From positions 47,402 to 84,024 of the forward strand of contig DGHQ01000034.1 of assembly GCA_002392915.1 (NCBI GenBank): DNA of 36,623 nt. The letters run 5' to 3'. The stretch comes from Bacteroidales bacterium UBA3844 (lineage in GTDB: Bacteria > Bacteroidota > Bacteroidia > Bacteroidales > Paludibacteraceae). This document shows, in pieces, positions 1 through 10,300 of this stretch. Within the stretch, counting starts at the first letter, position 1. The number at the start of each line of letters is the position of its first letter. The position numbers and the translations under genes were made by a program. The notes under the pieces were generated by a model. That model was not told where the DNA came from, did no database searches, and was given only the letters and a program-made list of their open reading frames with translations.

Positions 1-85
1 TTGGTGTCGGATAAAAAAGAGAAATCGTGCAACGATTTTTCTTGTGATGTCGAATGCATTAAATAAAATTGTGCAATGATTTATT
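1..85. repeat. Left cluster of REP-like hairpin repeats
   Basis: Two units of a short palindromic repeat run up to the 3' end of the transposase gene. The core of the first is AAATCGTGCAACGATTT (7-bp arms, GCA loop, near 22-38); the second, near 65-82, is a decayed copy with GTGCAATG at its centre. Each core is followed by a conserved spacer containing GATGTCGAATGCATTAAA. Bases 21-68 are identical over 48 bases to 909-956 on the other side of the transposase gene. The first ten bases match the right arm of the palindrome at 807-855, so the cluster probably continues beyond the window. The repeats are directly visible; calling them REP-like rests on their association with a Y1 transposase. Confidence 0.75.
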
Positions 86-99
86 TATATGATTGAAAA

Positions 100-549
100 T
101 CAGATGTTGTTTTCTATGAATTCATCATATAAGATTCTATTTTCATCAAACAAATTTTTCATTTCTTCAATGAAAGTTTTTTGTTTGTGATGCTTTTTTT
201 GATTCATGATATACCTCTTTACTGTCTCCAATTCTGATTTACAATAAGAAAAAGATCCAAAACTTTTTTGCCAACCTCTGAATAATGGAAAATTGGGATT
301 GTTTTTCAGCATACGTGAACTGCTTTGTTTCACCACTTGTACAAAATCAGACACGGATATGTCGGGCTTTAGTTCCACAAGAATGTGTAAATGGTCAGGC
401 ATTCCTCCTATCCTATGAAGATAATGCCCGTTGTTTTGGCAATATCCCCAGATAAATGAATATAATTCCTTTTCATGCTCTTCGTTGATGGCGTAATCGT
501 TTTTATATGTGCGAAAAACGATGTGGTAAATGTGACGGTAATAACTCAT
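100..549 (-). CDS. REP-associated / IS200-like Y1 transposase
   Basis: This is a 149-residue single-domain HUH endonuclease of the Y1 transposase family (IS200/IS605 TnpA and RAYT proteins). These enzymes nick single-stranded DNA at hairpin sites through a 5'-phosphotyrosine intermediate. The HUH motif is D52-H-L-H55, followed by a hydrophobic strand. The likely catalytic tyrosine is Y113 in RYIMNQKKHH, and the family-typical WQKSFGSFSY lies near 93-102. Length is normal for the family and the gene looks intact. The start is the ATG at 549-547, about 33 bases below the expected start site of a candidate promoter. There is no tnpB partner and there are no classical IS ends. Instead the gene is flanked by clustered small palindromes carrying a 48-base direct repeat, which favours a domesticated RAYT maintaining REP-like elements over an active insertion sequence. 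Family assignment is secure; the RAYT subtype is inferred. Confidence 0.88.
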   Translation of the reverse strand: MSYYRHIYHIVFRTYKNDYAINEEHEKELYSFIWGYCQNNGHYLHRIGGMPDHLHILVELKPDISVSDFVQVVKQSSSRMLKNNPNFPLFRGWQKSFGSFSYCKSELETVKRYIMNQKKHHKQKTFIEEMKNLFDENRILYDEFIENNI

Positions 550-589
550 TTTTTTGTGTGTTACTATGTTTATTTTGATTTTGCTATTG

Positions 590-619
590 CAAAATTATGA
601 AAATAAATTTAATTTCAAA
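590..619 (-). promoter_or_regulatory. Candidate -33/-7 promoter of the transposase gene
   Basis: On the minus strand, TTTG (619-616) is followed after 18 bases by TAATTTTG (597-590), matching the Bacteroidota consensus TTTG / TAnnTTTG. A start near 583 would give a leader of about 33 bases before the ATG at 549. Prediction from sequence only. Confidence 0.5.
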
Positions 620-670
620 AAAATTACTATGTTTTTTGAAATCGTTAATTGTCATCCATTAATCATTAAT

Positions 671-718
671 CCGACCCCAAAATGCAGTCGATCTTTGACC
701 GACTGCATTTGGGGTCGG
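671..718. repeat. Large inverted repeat with 19-20-base arms
   Basis: The left arm 671-690 (begins CCGACCCCAAA) pairs with 700-718 (ends TTTGGGGTCGG) across a 9-base loop, with one unpaired A. The outer part of the arms resembles the arms of the palindrome at 807-855, while the inner part, ATGCAGTCG, is different. There is no T-run after the right arm, so it is not an obvious intrinsic terminator, although it could impede transcription towards the giant gene. Confidence 0.8.
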
Positions 719-809
719 CTACCGTTGCCTGCGGCAATATAGGGTCTACGACCCTAAAGGAGCCATCCACCAGGGTCGTAGACCCTGTTTCGCAACGCGA
801 CGGTGGCCG
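716..809. repeat. Cloverleaf-like cluster of nested inverted repeats
   Basis: An outer stem pairs 716-725 with 800-809 (10 bp, one G-T pair). Inside it are three further stems. TTGCC/GGCAA lies at 725-737. A 15-bp stem is formed by 741-755 and 772-786 (AGGGTCTACGACCCT and its exact reverse complement) around a 16-base loop. TCGC/GCGA lies at 790-800. Each 15-base arm can also fold alone as a 6-bp hairpin. The set could form a four-way junction as single-stranded DNA or RNA. No tRNA hallmarks are present. The function is unknown; a substrate for the neighbouring single-strand-specific transposase is the simplest guess. Confidence 0.7.
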
Positions 810-855
810 ATTCCAAAAATGGAAATCGTGCAACGATTTTCATTTTTGGTGTCGG
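807..855. repeat. 49-base palindrome enclosing the REP-like core
   Basis: CCGA at 807-810 pairs with TCGG at 852-855, and CCAAAAATG (813-821) with CATTTTTGG (841-849). Between them sits the core AAATCGTGCAACGATTT (823-839). Two inner positions are mismatched (TT against TG) and one is a G-T pair, but otherwise the whole segment folds back on itself. It shares its outer arm design with 671-718 and with the first ten bases of the window. Confidence 0.8.
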
Positions 856-856
856 A

Positions 857-990
857 ATTAAAAGAAATCGTGCAATGATTTCTCTTTGTGATGTCGAATG
901 CATTAAAAGAAATCGTGCAACGATTTTTCTTGTGATGTCGAATGCATTAAATAAAAATCGTGGAACGATTTGATTTTTTTGTGTCGTCTC
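857..990. repeat. Right cluster: three tandem REP-like units, period 44-45
   Basis: Units begin with ATTAAA at 857, 902 and 946 (periods 45 and 44). Each carries an AAATCGT-GCA-ACGATTT-type hairpin and ends in a spacer with TGTCG. The first core has ATG instead of ACG on its right arm, and the third is degraded (loop GGA, altered tail). Bases 909-956 are identical to 21-68 on the far side of the transposase gene. The units are near-identical throughout, so this is a tandem repeat and not a repeat-spacer array. Confidence 0.8.
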
Positions 991-1376
991 ATTTATATAT
1001 GATTTTATGTCTAAAATCGTTCAAATTGTTGATAACTTTTACTTTTCCTACAATTTTATTAGTATTGATTTATTTAACTTTGTTAGCAATTATACTATGG
1101 TTTGAAGTGTAGTGTAATGAGTTTTAGAGTTAACAAATTGATTGATAGTTCTATAGATGGTTTATGAATAGTTGCGAATGCAACGTAATCGTGATTAAAA
1201 ACCTATTTTATAGGAATATTAGGATATTAATAATTTATAAAAGGATAAATAAAAGGATGAAAGAAATGAAAGGAATTGCTTGTATAAATATGTATAGACG
1301 GTGGTGTTATTGACACTCATATTTTAAATATGTATTATATGTAGCAACGGATTTATATTAGAAGTGTGAGATACAA
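991..1376. other. AT-rich gene-free stretch upstream of the giant gene
   Basis: No credible coding frame or RNA gene is visible. The stretch is very AT-rich. It contains an isolated TAACTTTG (1075-1082), a possible Bacteroidota -7 element without a TTTG at the expected distance, and the TTGACA/TATTAT pair at 1310-1338. The 39 bases before the ATG hold no strong Shine-Dalgarno sequence. Confidence 0.6.
1310..1338 (+). promoter_or_regulatory. Candidate promoter of the giant gene (TTGACA-N17-TATTAT)
   Basis: TTGACA at 1310-1315 is followed by exactly 17 bases and then TATTAT at 1333-1338, close to the classical sigma-70 consensus. A start near 1345 would leave a leader of about 32 bases, similar to the leaders predicted for the other promoters here. 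Most Bacteroidota promoters use a different -33/-7 pair, so in this AT-rich stretch the match may be chance. Confidence 0.35.
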
Positions 1377-4300
1377 ATGGAAAATAATAAAAAAAATAAT
1401 ATAATCATGAGAGAATTTCTACAGAAATTTGTTGATTGGATAGCGATGCTTCTGCGTTGGCTTTACGCTGCGCCGAACGATGCCGTCCAAAGCCATCATG
1501 ATACCCGAGTGGATAAGCTACGGGATATCGATGCAAGGCATGTGGGAAGAGGATTGAATTCCTCCGTGTTGGTGAAGGGCAAGTCGCTCTTAGCCGAGTG
1601 TAAATCATTTATTCGTCAGCGGTTCAGAAGATTGACTGTGGGAGTAGTGCTGGTCGGTACTACTTTGTCTGTGAGTGGACAGAATCAGCGAAACCTTGGT
1701 TTTGCCCATGGTTTGGACGGTTGGCGCTTGTACTATGGTGCTGTACTATATTCTAATCAAAGAACTAATTCTTCTTGTGAAAATATAGGCAATGGTGCTT
1801 ATGCTGCTTCTTATGATTATTATTGGAATTATCAAGATTTCCTTGATGGCTATAAATTGAGATATAATACGGATTGCCCATTTAGAAATGCGATTAATGC
1901 ACAAGGACAACCATTTAAGAATTATTTTTCTTCAATTGAAGCAAGTGGTGATGGTTATGCGACTACTTCAGACCAATTTTATGAAATAAGTGCTGAGGAT
2001 GCTGTAAAACAGGCTTATTATGATAAGGGTGCACAGAAAGCAGATGAAAATGAGCAATATAGATATCATGTTATTGCTAAAAGTGGAACTACTTCTGGAT
2101 ATGGATTTTATTCTGATCCTAATGTGAATCACTATGGCACTAAATTAGTTAATTTGATACATGGTGAAAGTATTGACTTGCCAAGAGTTTTTCCAGGTGC
2201 TGAGCATTCGTGTAGAATTGGAGCTTGTGGATCGAGAATTAATAATATGAAGATGGGAACATCTAATAGTGAAGCATCCACAAATCCATTGTCAACTGAG
2301 CTGGCTGTGCCTTCATGGGGTACTCAATTTGCACATACTGCAGCTGCTGAGCAAATGTTGTATGAATTTTCAAAAACAGACGATGATGATATCTTGATGA
2401 TTCATTTTCTTGCTTTGGCAGAAGCTCCTGAAAAAAACCATTATGGATCTGGTGCTCCTGAATTTACTATTGGTGCATATTCAACAAGTGATCCAAATGT
2501 TGATTTGGGAATGATAAATGTCAGTGGATCAGGATGGAACAAGTTGACATGTGGAGACTCAAAAATGAGTTCCTTCGATATGACATGTAGCAGGGGACAT
2601 AATTATGAGTGTGAAAGAGGAGATGGCATTGGTAAATGTGATCATAGAAATCTACCAAATACAGGTTGGTTTTCTACAGGATCGTCGCCTGAAATAAGGA
2701 ATTCGGAATCTAAGGGATGGCGAACTTTGATATATCCTCTTGATGCTTTGAAGAAGGGTGATCGTATTGGATTGCAGTTCATCACTCGTGACTGTAATTA
2801 TGGAAGCGGATTGAAGGCTGGAGGACATTCATGTTATATGTATTTCACATGTGAGGTGAAGAAAAAGTCTTTGGTTGCTACTCTTTGTGATGCGGTCAAT
2901 GGCCCTTTGAATGCTACTGCAACAAAAGGTTATAATGCATATATATTTGGTATAAAAACAGAAAGAGGTTTCCAAAGATTACATGATGGGGTTTTGAACA
3001 GCAATGAGTTTGAAATAAGTAGAACCAATGAAAATAAGGCATTTTGGCGTTATATTACGTCAAACGGTTCAGAAGGAACTCTTGTTTGTTACATGGCATC
3101 CACTAAAGGAGAGTTGAACAAGACAGATTCAGAATTAAATAGTAACACTGATAATTGTATCGTAAAGGCAGAAACACATTTTGGAGCAACTGCAGTAGAA
3201 GGAACGCTTGTCGATAAGTGGACTTGTCCTACAGGCTCTGATCAGGCTGATGGTTTGAGTATAGAAGCTCTTAATCTAAATTATACTCGAAATAATTTTG
3301 AGACAGACCCAATTACAGATATTCAATTTTTCGTGAAAAAGAAAAATGGAGGATCTTATCCTACTGTACCAGATTGGACAATAGGTGCTTCATCTTGTAG
3401 TCAGCAGGTTGATGGTAAGAAGGTCTCTCTATTATTTAATGCACATAGATTTGTAGAAGCGGAGGCTTATACAGAGACCTATACTATTAAGGCGGTACTT
3501 ACTTCGTTGGCTGGTTGTGTCAGTGAAATTGAGCAGGAATTTACTCCAGCTCCGGCTTTGGATCCGAAGTTCGATATTACAGGAACTTGTCAGTATGGAG
3601 ATATCCGTATTACAAACGAAAGCCACAATTCTATTGGATCAACAAGATATACAGTCACTTATTATTTAAATGGTAATCGTCTTGAGGATAAGACAGATTT
3701 GCCAGCATTTTTGTTAAATAATGAAGTGGTCATAGAAAGTGCTAATAAGGCAGGAGAAAATGATGTCTATTTGATAGCCAAAGATGAAAATGGATGTACA
3801 TATACTTCTACTTATGCAACTCCTAATGATAGACCAGATAAAAGACCTGTTGTTAATTTGACATCATCTCCTGTTGTTGATTTGTATATCAATCCTGATT
3901 CATATAAACAAGAGATTGAAGTAAAGAACAATATTACAAGAACAGTCACTTTGGAGGTATGTCCTGGAGGAAAAGTAAAAGTGACTCCTTTCTCTACTGA
4001 TCCAGCAGCTTCTGCTTCTAAATATAAATTCCAATGGTATGATGCCACAAATTCTATTACTGATCCTGCTGTTACAGCTACAGTTGGTAATGCCGGAACT
4101 AATAGTGGCGTTTATACTTCAGGAGAAAAAGAACTAGGTAAGGGAGTTCATACTCTTACAGTTACAGCAGAGGGTGGATGTAAGACTACTTGGACTGTTT
4201 ATGTACAGGAGTCTGCAGGAAAAATTATTTTAGGTGATATAGCGAAGGTTTGTCCTGGAGATCCACTCACAATTGATGTGGAGGGTGCTAAAGCAGTTTT

Positions 4301-7300
4301 AGCGGTGAACTTTGTGGTTGAAGAGACTCAAGGTGCTACACCTGTTAAGACTGTTGCAGATTTCTCTTGGAAAACATCATCTAATCAGTTGGTTATTTCA
4401 AAGGTGGCTGATGTTTCACTTTATGCAAGTGCTTATCAGTACTACTATGAAGTAGAATTTACTAACGATGACAATTGTTCGGAAAAGAAGACATTCATTC
4501 CAAAGAATCTTGCTGCTCCGTTAGTGGTTTATTCTGTAAAGAATGGAAGTAATCCGATTGGAATGGTTTCTTCTATTGATGCTACTGATAATGTCACTCT
4601 ATGGACTGCAGAACCAGTTTGTCCAGGTACAGTATTGACTATCACTCTTAATAATGCGTCTGCTGACATGACTAACTATTATGTCATTAAGGATGCAGAA
4701 GGTAATAGCTATGGTCCGACAACATCTGGAAGATATGGCAAGTCAGATCCATTCTCATTCCAATATACAGTGCCTGCTGTTGCAGCTGGTGGAGAAGTGA
4801 TCAGATTCACAGTCAAGACAGATGGTATGAATGGTAACGTAGCTCAGTGTGCTATCACTGAAAAACTTGCTATTCAGGTTAAGCCTACTGTTCAGTTTGA
4901 TATGGCGGCTTCTGCCACTCAGATTACAAATGTTACTTCGGCTTCACTTGCAAGCAACGAGAAGAATACATATTGTGTTGGCGAAAACTTCTATTTCTAT
5001 GTTCGTCCTTATAATGAGAATGGTGAGTTGGCAAATGCTTCTGTAAAGGTTCAAAATACAGCTTTGTTGTCTCAGGCGTCTACTGATAAGGAGACAATCT
5101 TTGGAGAAGGAGTTTTGGGCTATGGAATGTCAGGAGCTGAATCTGATGCTCTTGGACAATACCAAACATTGAAGGTGTCTGTCTCTGATGTTGGTTGTAC
5201 TTCAGACGGTGAATATAAAGTATATGTTAAACCGCTTCCTGTAGTAAAAACAACGAAAGTATATGCTTGTCCTAATTCTACATTTGAAATACAGTTAGGA
5301 GATCAGGGAACAGCTAACGCTATAGTTAATGAAGATAACACAATAGCGAAGGTTGATTATGCATTCTATGCAGGAACAACGGCTTCTCAGCAATCGTATG
5401 ATGTAACTTCGTTGACACAGAGTTTTACAGCACCTACTCCAGAAAGTAATACAAACTATAGAGTGGGTGGAGTTGTAACTGCAAAGGATGGATGTACAGC
5501 TGAGTTCTCTGCAGATGTTGAACTTTATCCGACTCCAAGTTTTGAGGCCAAGGTTGTAAAAACAGATGGTACAGAGATTACTGGTGTAGTTTGTCAGGGA
5601 TCTCCATACGCGATTCAATTGAAGAATAATTCTACAACTGCTGTTGTTTTCAAGGTTAAAGACAATTTTGGAAACCAGATAGGTTCAGATATCAATGTGG
5701 CAGCAGGTGGAGAACGTAAGACTAATACATTTGTTGCTCCAAATGAGAAGACTACAGTTGAGTATTCTATATCTTGCACAACAGATAATGGATGTGAGGG
5801 TACAGATGCTCAGGTGTCTGTAAATGTTGGAGTTAAGCCTACATTAGACTTTGCTCCAGTAGCTGCTGTATGTTCAGATCCAAATCCAAACAGTTCGACA
5901 CCAGTGACTGTAACTGCTGCAATAGGTGCAACAAATACAGCTAATGCAGGAACAATCGATTTTGACAATGGTGTGACTGGAACATTCACAGCTTCTACAT
6001 TGGAGATTAAGAATGATTTGTTGTCACTTCAGTCTTATGATGAGACACGTACTTATTCTGCAACATATACAGATGGCGCAGGATGTCAGAGTGATCCTGT
6101 TACAGTGACATTGAGTCAGGTGGCAACACCTATTATTTCTGCTCAGGTAGAGAAAGATAAGGTTTGTCCTAACGACAACAACAGAGTGTTGTTGGATGAT
6201 GCCTCTTCTGATTTCTCTAAGGGATATCGTTACAAACTATATGAGGCCGAAAAAGAAGCAAATAAATATAAGATTAAGGGTACAGCTCTTAAATCTTGGG
6301 TGGCTGGTAACACAATTACATCGGGCAACCGTACATATGGTGTGATTGATCTTCCTCGCCAATCAGCTTCTGGTATATATATGTATGCTGTAGAATCGGA
6401 AAATACTGTAAATGGTAAGGTTTGTCGTGATACTGCATTCTTTGAATACAAAGTAAATCAACTTCCTACTATTGATCTTGTTGTATATAAGAATAGTGTC
6501 GCTGCAGCTAATCAGATAAATAATGGTGACGCAGTTTGTCCTGAGACACCGTTGATTTTCCAGGTTAAGAACTCTACTTATAATTTGACATCTACAGAAT
6601 GGACACTGTCATCAGACAAACAGAATGGTACAGCTCCTACAACATCTAATAATGCGGATGCTTCAAATATCAGTTGGTTTGCAATGGATAGAGCAGGAAC
6701 AGAGACAATCACTATTCTTGCTGTTAATGATGAATGTAGTGCAAATGTTAAGTTCCAGTATGGTGTAAGTACACCTGCAGCTCTAAGAATCACATCAAGT
6801 GAGACTAAACTTCCTGCTGATGGAACAACATTGTTCTGTTTGGGTGATACTAAGACTAAAAAGTTGACCGCATCAGGTACAAGCTCGACATTCTCTGATT
6901 TCGTTTGGAAGAAGGAGGGTGATGCAACAACTTTATCAACAGTAAATACATTGGATGTTAATGCAGGAGACGATATCGTTTATATTGTTACTGCTAAGGA
7001 TGCCAACGGATGTGAGGCTACAGCACGTGAGATTGTTAAGACAGTAGCTTTGCCTGCTATCACTCTTACTGCTGATCCAAAGGTAGTATGTAGTGGTGAG
7101 GCAATTACTCTTACTTCTCAGAAGTTGCCTGCATCATACAATACATATGGCGACAATTACTCATTCAAGGTAAGATTTGATAAAGATGGTGATGTAGCTA
7201 CAAATGGAGATCAGACAGCATTTGATTTGCCTATCTCTACTCTTTCTGATAAGGCAACTGCAAATGTGTCGTCGTCTAATTTGACTGCATCAACAGCTTA

Positions 7301-10300
7301 TGCTTATCCTCAGGTGACAATTGACAATGGAGATATTTGTGTTGGCTCAATGGTTTCAACAACAGTGAAGGTTTTACCTTCTCCAACTATTGTTTCTGTT
7401 GTTACGGTGAAAGGTCATGAGGCAAATAAAAAAGCAAATACAGAAACTTATATGTTATGTTCTACTGATGCATATACAGTTGAAGTGAAGGTTGATCCTA
7501 ATATGTTTAGTGGTAATAATCCTTCTTACACTTCGGCAACTGATTTTGAAATCTCAGTAGACGGTGTTACAAAGACAGTTAAGGGTCAGAATGTTGCCAA
7601 GTTTGATTTGGAGGCGACAACTGGAGCTTTGACACATAACATCTCAATTACTCCGATAATAGACGGAAACAAGCGTGGTGCTTGTATGGCAGAAGGAATA
7701 ATTTCTGTCGACGTATATGCTAATCCGACTATCAAACTTTACACATCAAATGCTCAGCATACAACAAATGTTGATGCTTCCTCAAATGATGGCTTGGCAG
7801 GTGCATATCTATGTGCTTCTGCTGGTTTGCCTGTCGGTTCTGTTTGGATTAACTCTTATATGACGGTCGATGCTTCTACAACAATGAAGACAATAGAGTG
7901 GGCTGCAGACAATTATTCTGTTCCTGCAAGCAACACTCAGACTTCTGTTGAGATTAGCCGTGCGGTAAGTGGATTGAAAGCAAGAATCACTGATAATAAT
8001 GGATGTGTCAGTGATTGGTCAGCTCCATTAGCGGTTGAACTTTGTGAAGTCGCTACTCCACGAGTATCGGTTGCTAAGGGATGTGAAGGTGAGGCTGTAT
8101 CTGTTGTTTTGGGAGATGCAAATGCTGATGTCACAACAAATAATACGTTGATGAGTAGTGTTTATACAGAATACACGCTATCTTATGATGGAAAGAGTGT
8201 ATCTCGTAATCTTCCTGAGGATCTTGCAGGCACAGATGCTCAAGGTAGATCATATTATTCTATTACAGTTGCTGATGTAAATAATAATACTGAGTTCATT
8301 GCAACTGCAGAAAATACTTGTGGTAGTGCTTCTGGTTATCTGAAAACAAATTGTGTTTCAAATCCAAATGAAGCAAAGTCTACATATAATGTATCTGTTG
8401 CTCCTCAGTTGAAAGTCACATTTGCATCTGATGTTGATGGTAATAATATAATAGATAAGATTTGTCCTAATACGTCGTTCTATGTATTTGTCGAGGCTGA
8501 AAATCTTGCGGATAACATGACTGATGCCGAGAAAGTCCTTGACTTGGATTTGTTATATGTTGATAATGGTCAAGTAAAGAATCAAAGAGGATCTATCGCA
8601 TATAATGGAACTCCAGCATCAAAGAAATCTTTCTTTGAAATTCGTGGTGGTATGGAATACATTGCTGGAGCAAATACAATTCAGTTTAATGTTACTGCCA
8701 AGAATTATGATGGTTGTGAGACGACAAAGACAGGTACTATAAACATTCTTTCCCGTCCTGTTGTCAACTTGGTTGCAACCAAGTATACAAGGGTTGAGGG
8801 TAATGATGTTTACTACTGTCCTGGAGTTGATTGTGTGATTAAAGCTCGTTCAACATCAGCTTTGAAGGAAGGTTCTTACACTTGGTATAATGCAACAAAT
8901 AATGTTTCTGATAAGACAACGTTTGGCGTTAAAGATTCTTTGATTCCAACTGACTTGACAGAATATATTGATGCAAATGGAAATTCTTCATACTATGTCA
9001 CTGCAATTTCTGAGGAAACTGGTTGTACATCTCTTCCTTCAAACACTTTGAATTTGAAGAAGATACCTGTCCCTACGTTCACTGCTTATGCTGATCCTAA
9101 CACTGTATGTTCTGGAGACCAGACATCAATTAAGATTGGAACACTTTCTGATCCTTCAGCTTACAAGTTCAATATTATTAATCTATGGGGTGTTCAAACA
9201 GAGGTTAAGGATAACGATGGTAATGTGATGACAGGAGCGGATGGTAAACCTTTGATGAAGGATACTGTAAGAGTAGGCTCAATGTTCTCTACAACAACAG
9301 GAGAGCCTGTTTACAATATTGCGAACTATGCTTCAAATGCTCCTTACGGTGTGAGATTGACAACACCTGATGGATGTGTTTCTGATATTGCGGTGTCTGT
9401 TACTCCAACAGATGGTCCGATCATTGATTGGGAGCTTTACAACGCTTCAAAGGGTAAGGTTGTTGCAGCTCATATTCATGAAATGGTTGCCGACAATGTC
9501 ACAGGAGTTTTGGTTCCTAAGAAAAATGCAGATGGTACATATGTAGTACATACTGATGCTGATTACGCATACGCTAATGCTAATCACAGAAATAATGTAT
9601 CTTACTATATTTATGCTGATAATGACAATCAAAAAGAACATCCTCAATTTGGTCATTTCTGTGTAGGTGACGTTTATTATCTATATGTAAGAAATGTCCG
9701 TTCAAGTCAGCCAAATGAACCTGCTATTCTTGCTGATACATTCAGCGTAAATGTTAAGGGTGTCAAGAAACGCAACGGTAAGTTGTTTAATTCTAATTTG
9801 GCAAATCGTTGGGTTGCTCTTGAGTATGGACATGGTCCGACAAAGAATACTCATTTCCCTTCAGTCTCTACAGATGGAATCCATATTTCAATTACAGATT
9901 CTTGCTATTATGCGGATGGTTCTACCGTATGTCCATCAATTACAACAATTGATTTGGATGTTCAACAGTTGAATCCTACTGTAAGTGTAATAGGCGTTCC
10001 TAATTATATCTGTAAGGGCGAGGAATTCTCATTCCAGGTGATAGGTCGTGCAAGTCAAGGTGCCCATATTGTAGACGCTAAGGTTTATACGACAGGAACC
10101 ATTTATCAGGCAATGGATTATGTTTCTGGTCCTGCGGGCTCTGCAGATAAGTTCAAGGCAAATGTTTCAGATAATAGCAATTGGACTCCAACAACTGATG
10201 GCAATTATGTATGGAATGCTCGTCGTAAGAATAATGGAGTTACTGTTAATGGTAATGATGGCTTGATATTTTCCCCTGATGCAAATACAGCATATTATGC

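Noticed and set aside
554..742. A 62-codon open frame on the plus strand
   Set aside because: It crosses the transposase promoter region and the inverted repeats at 671-737, has low-complexity content and no recognisable motif. A chance frame is more likely.
716..809. Possible tRNA because of the cloverleaf-like fold
   Set aside because: Stem lengths (15-bp middle arm), the missing TTC-type loop, the missing anticodon-arm geometry and no CCA-compatible acceptor end do not fit a tRNA.
857..990. Possible CRISPR array
   Set aside because: The units repeat at 44-45 bases and are near-identical across their whole length, with no unique spacers, only three copies and no cas genes. They are tandem REP-like units.
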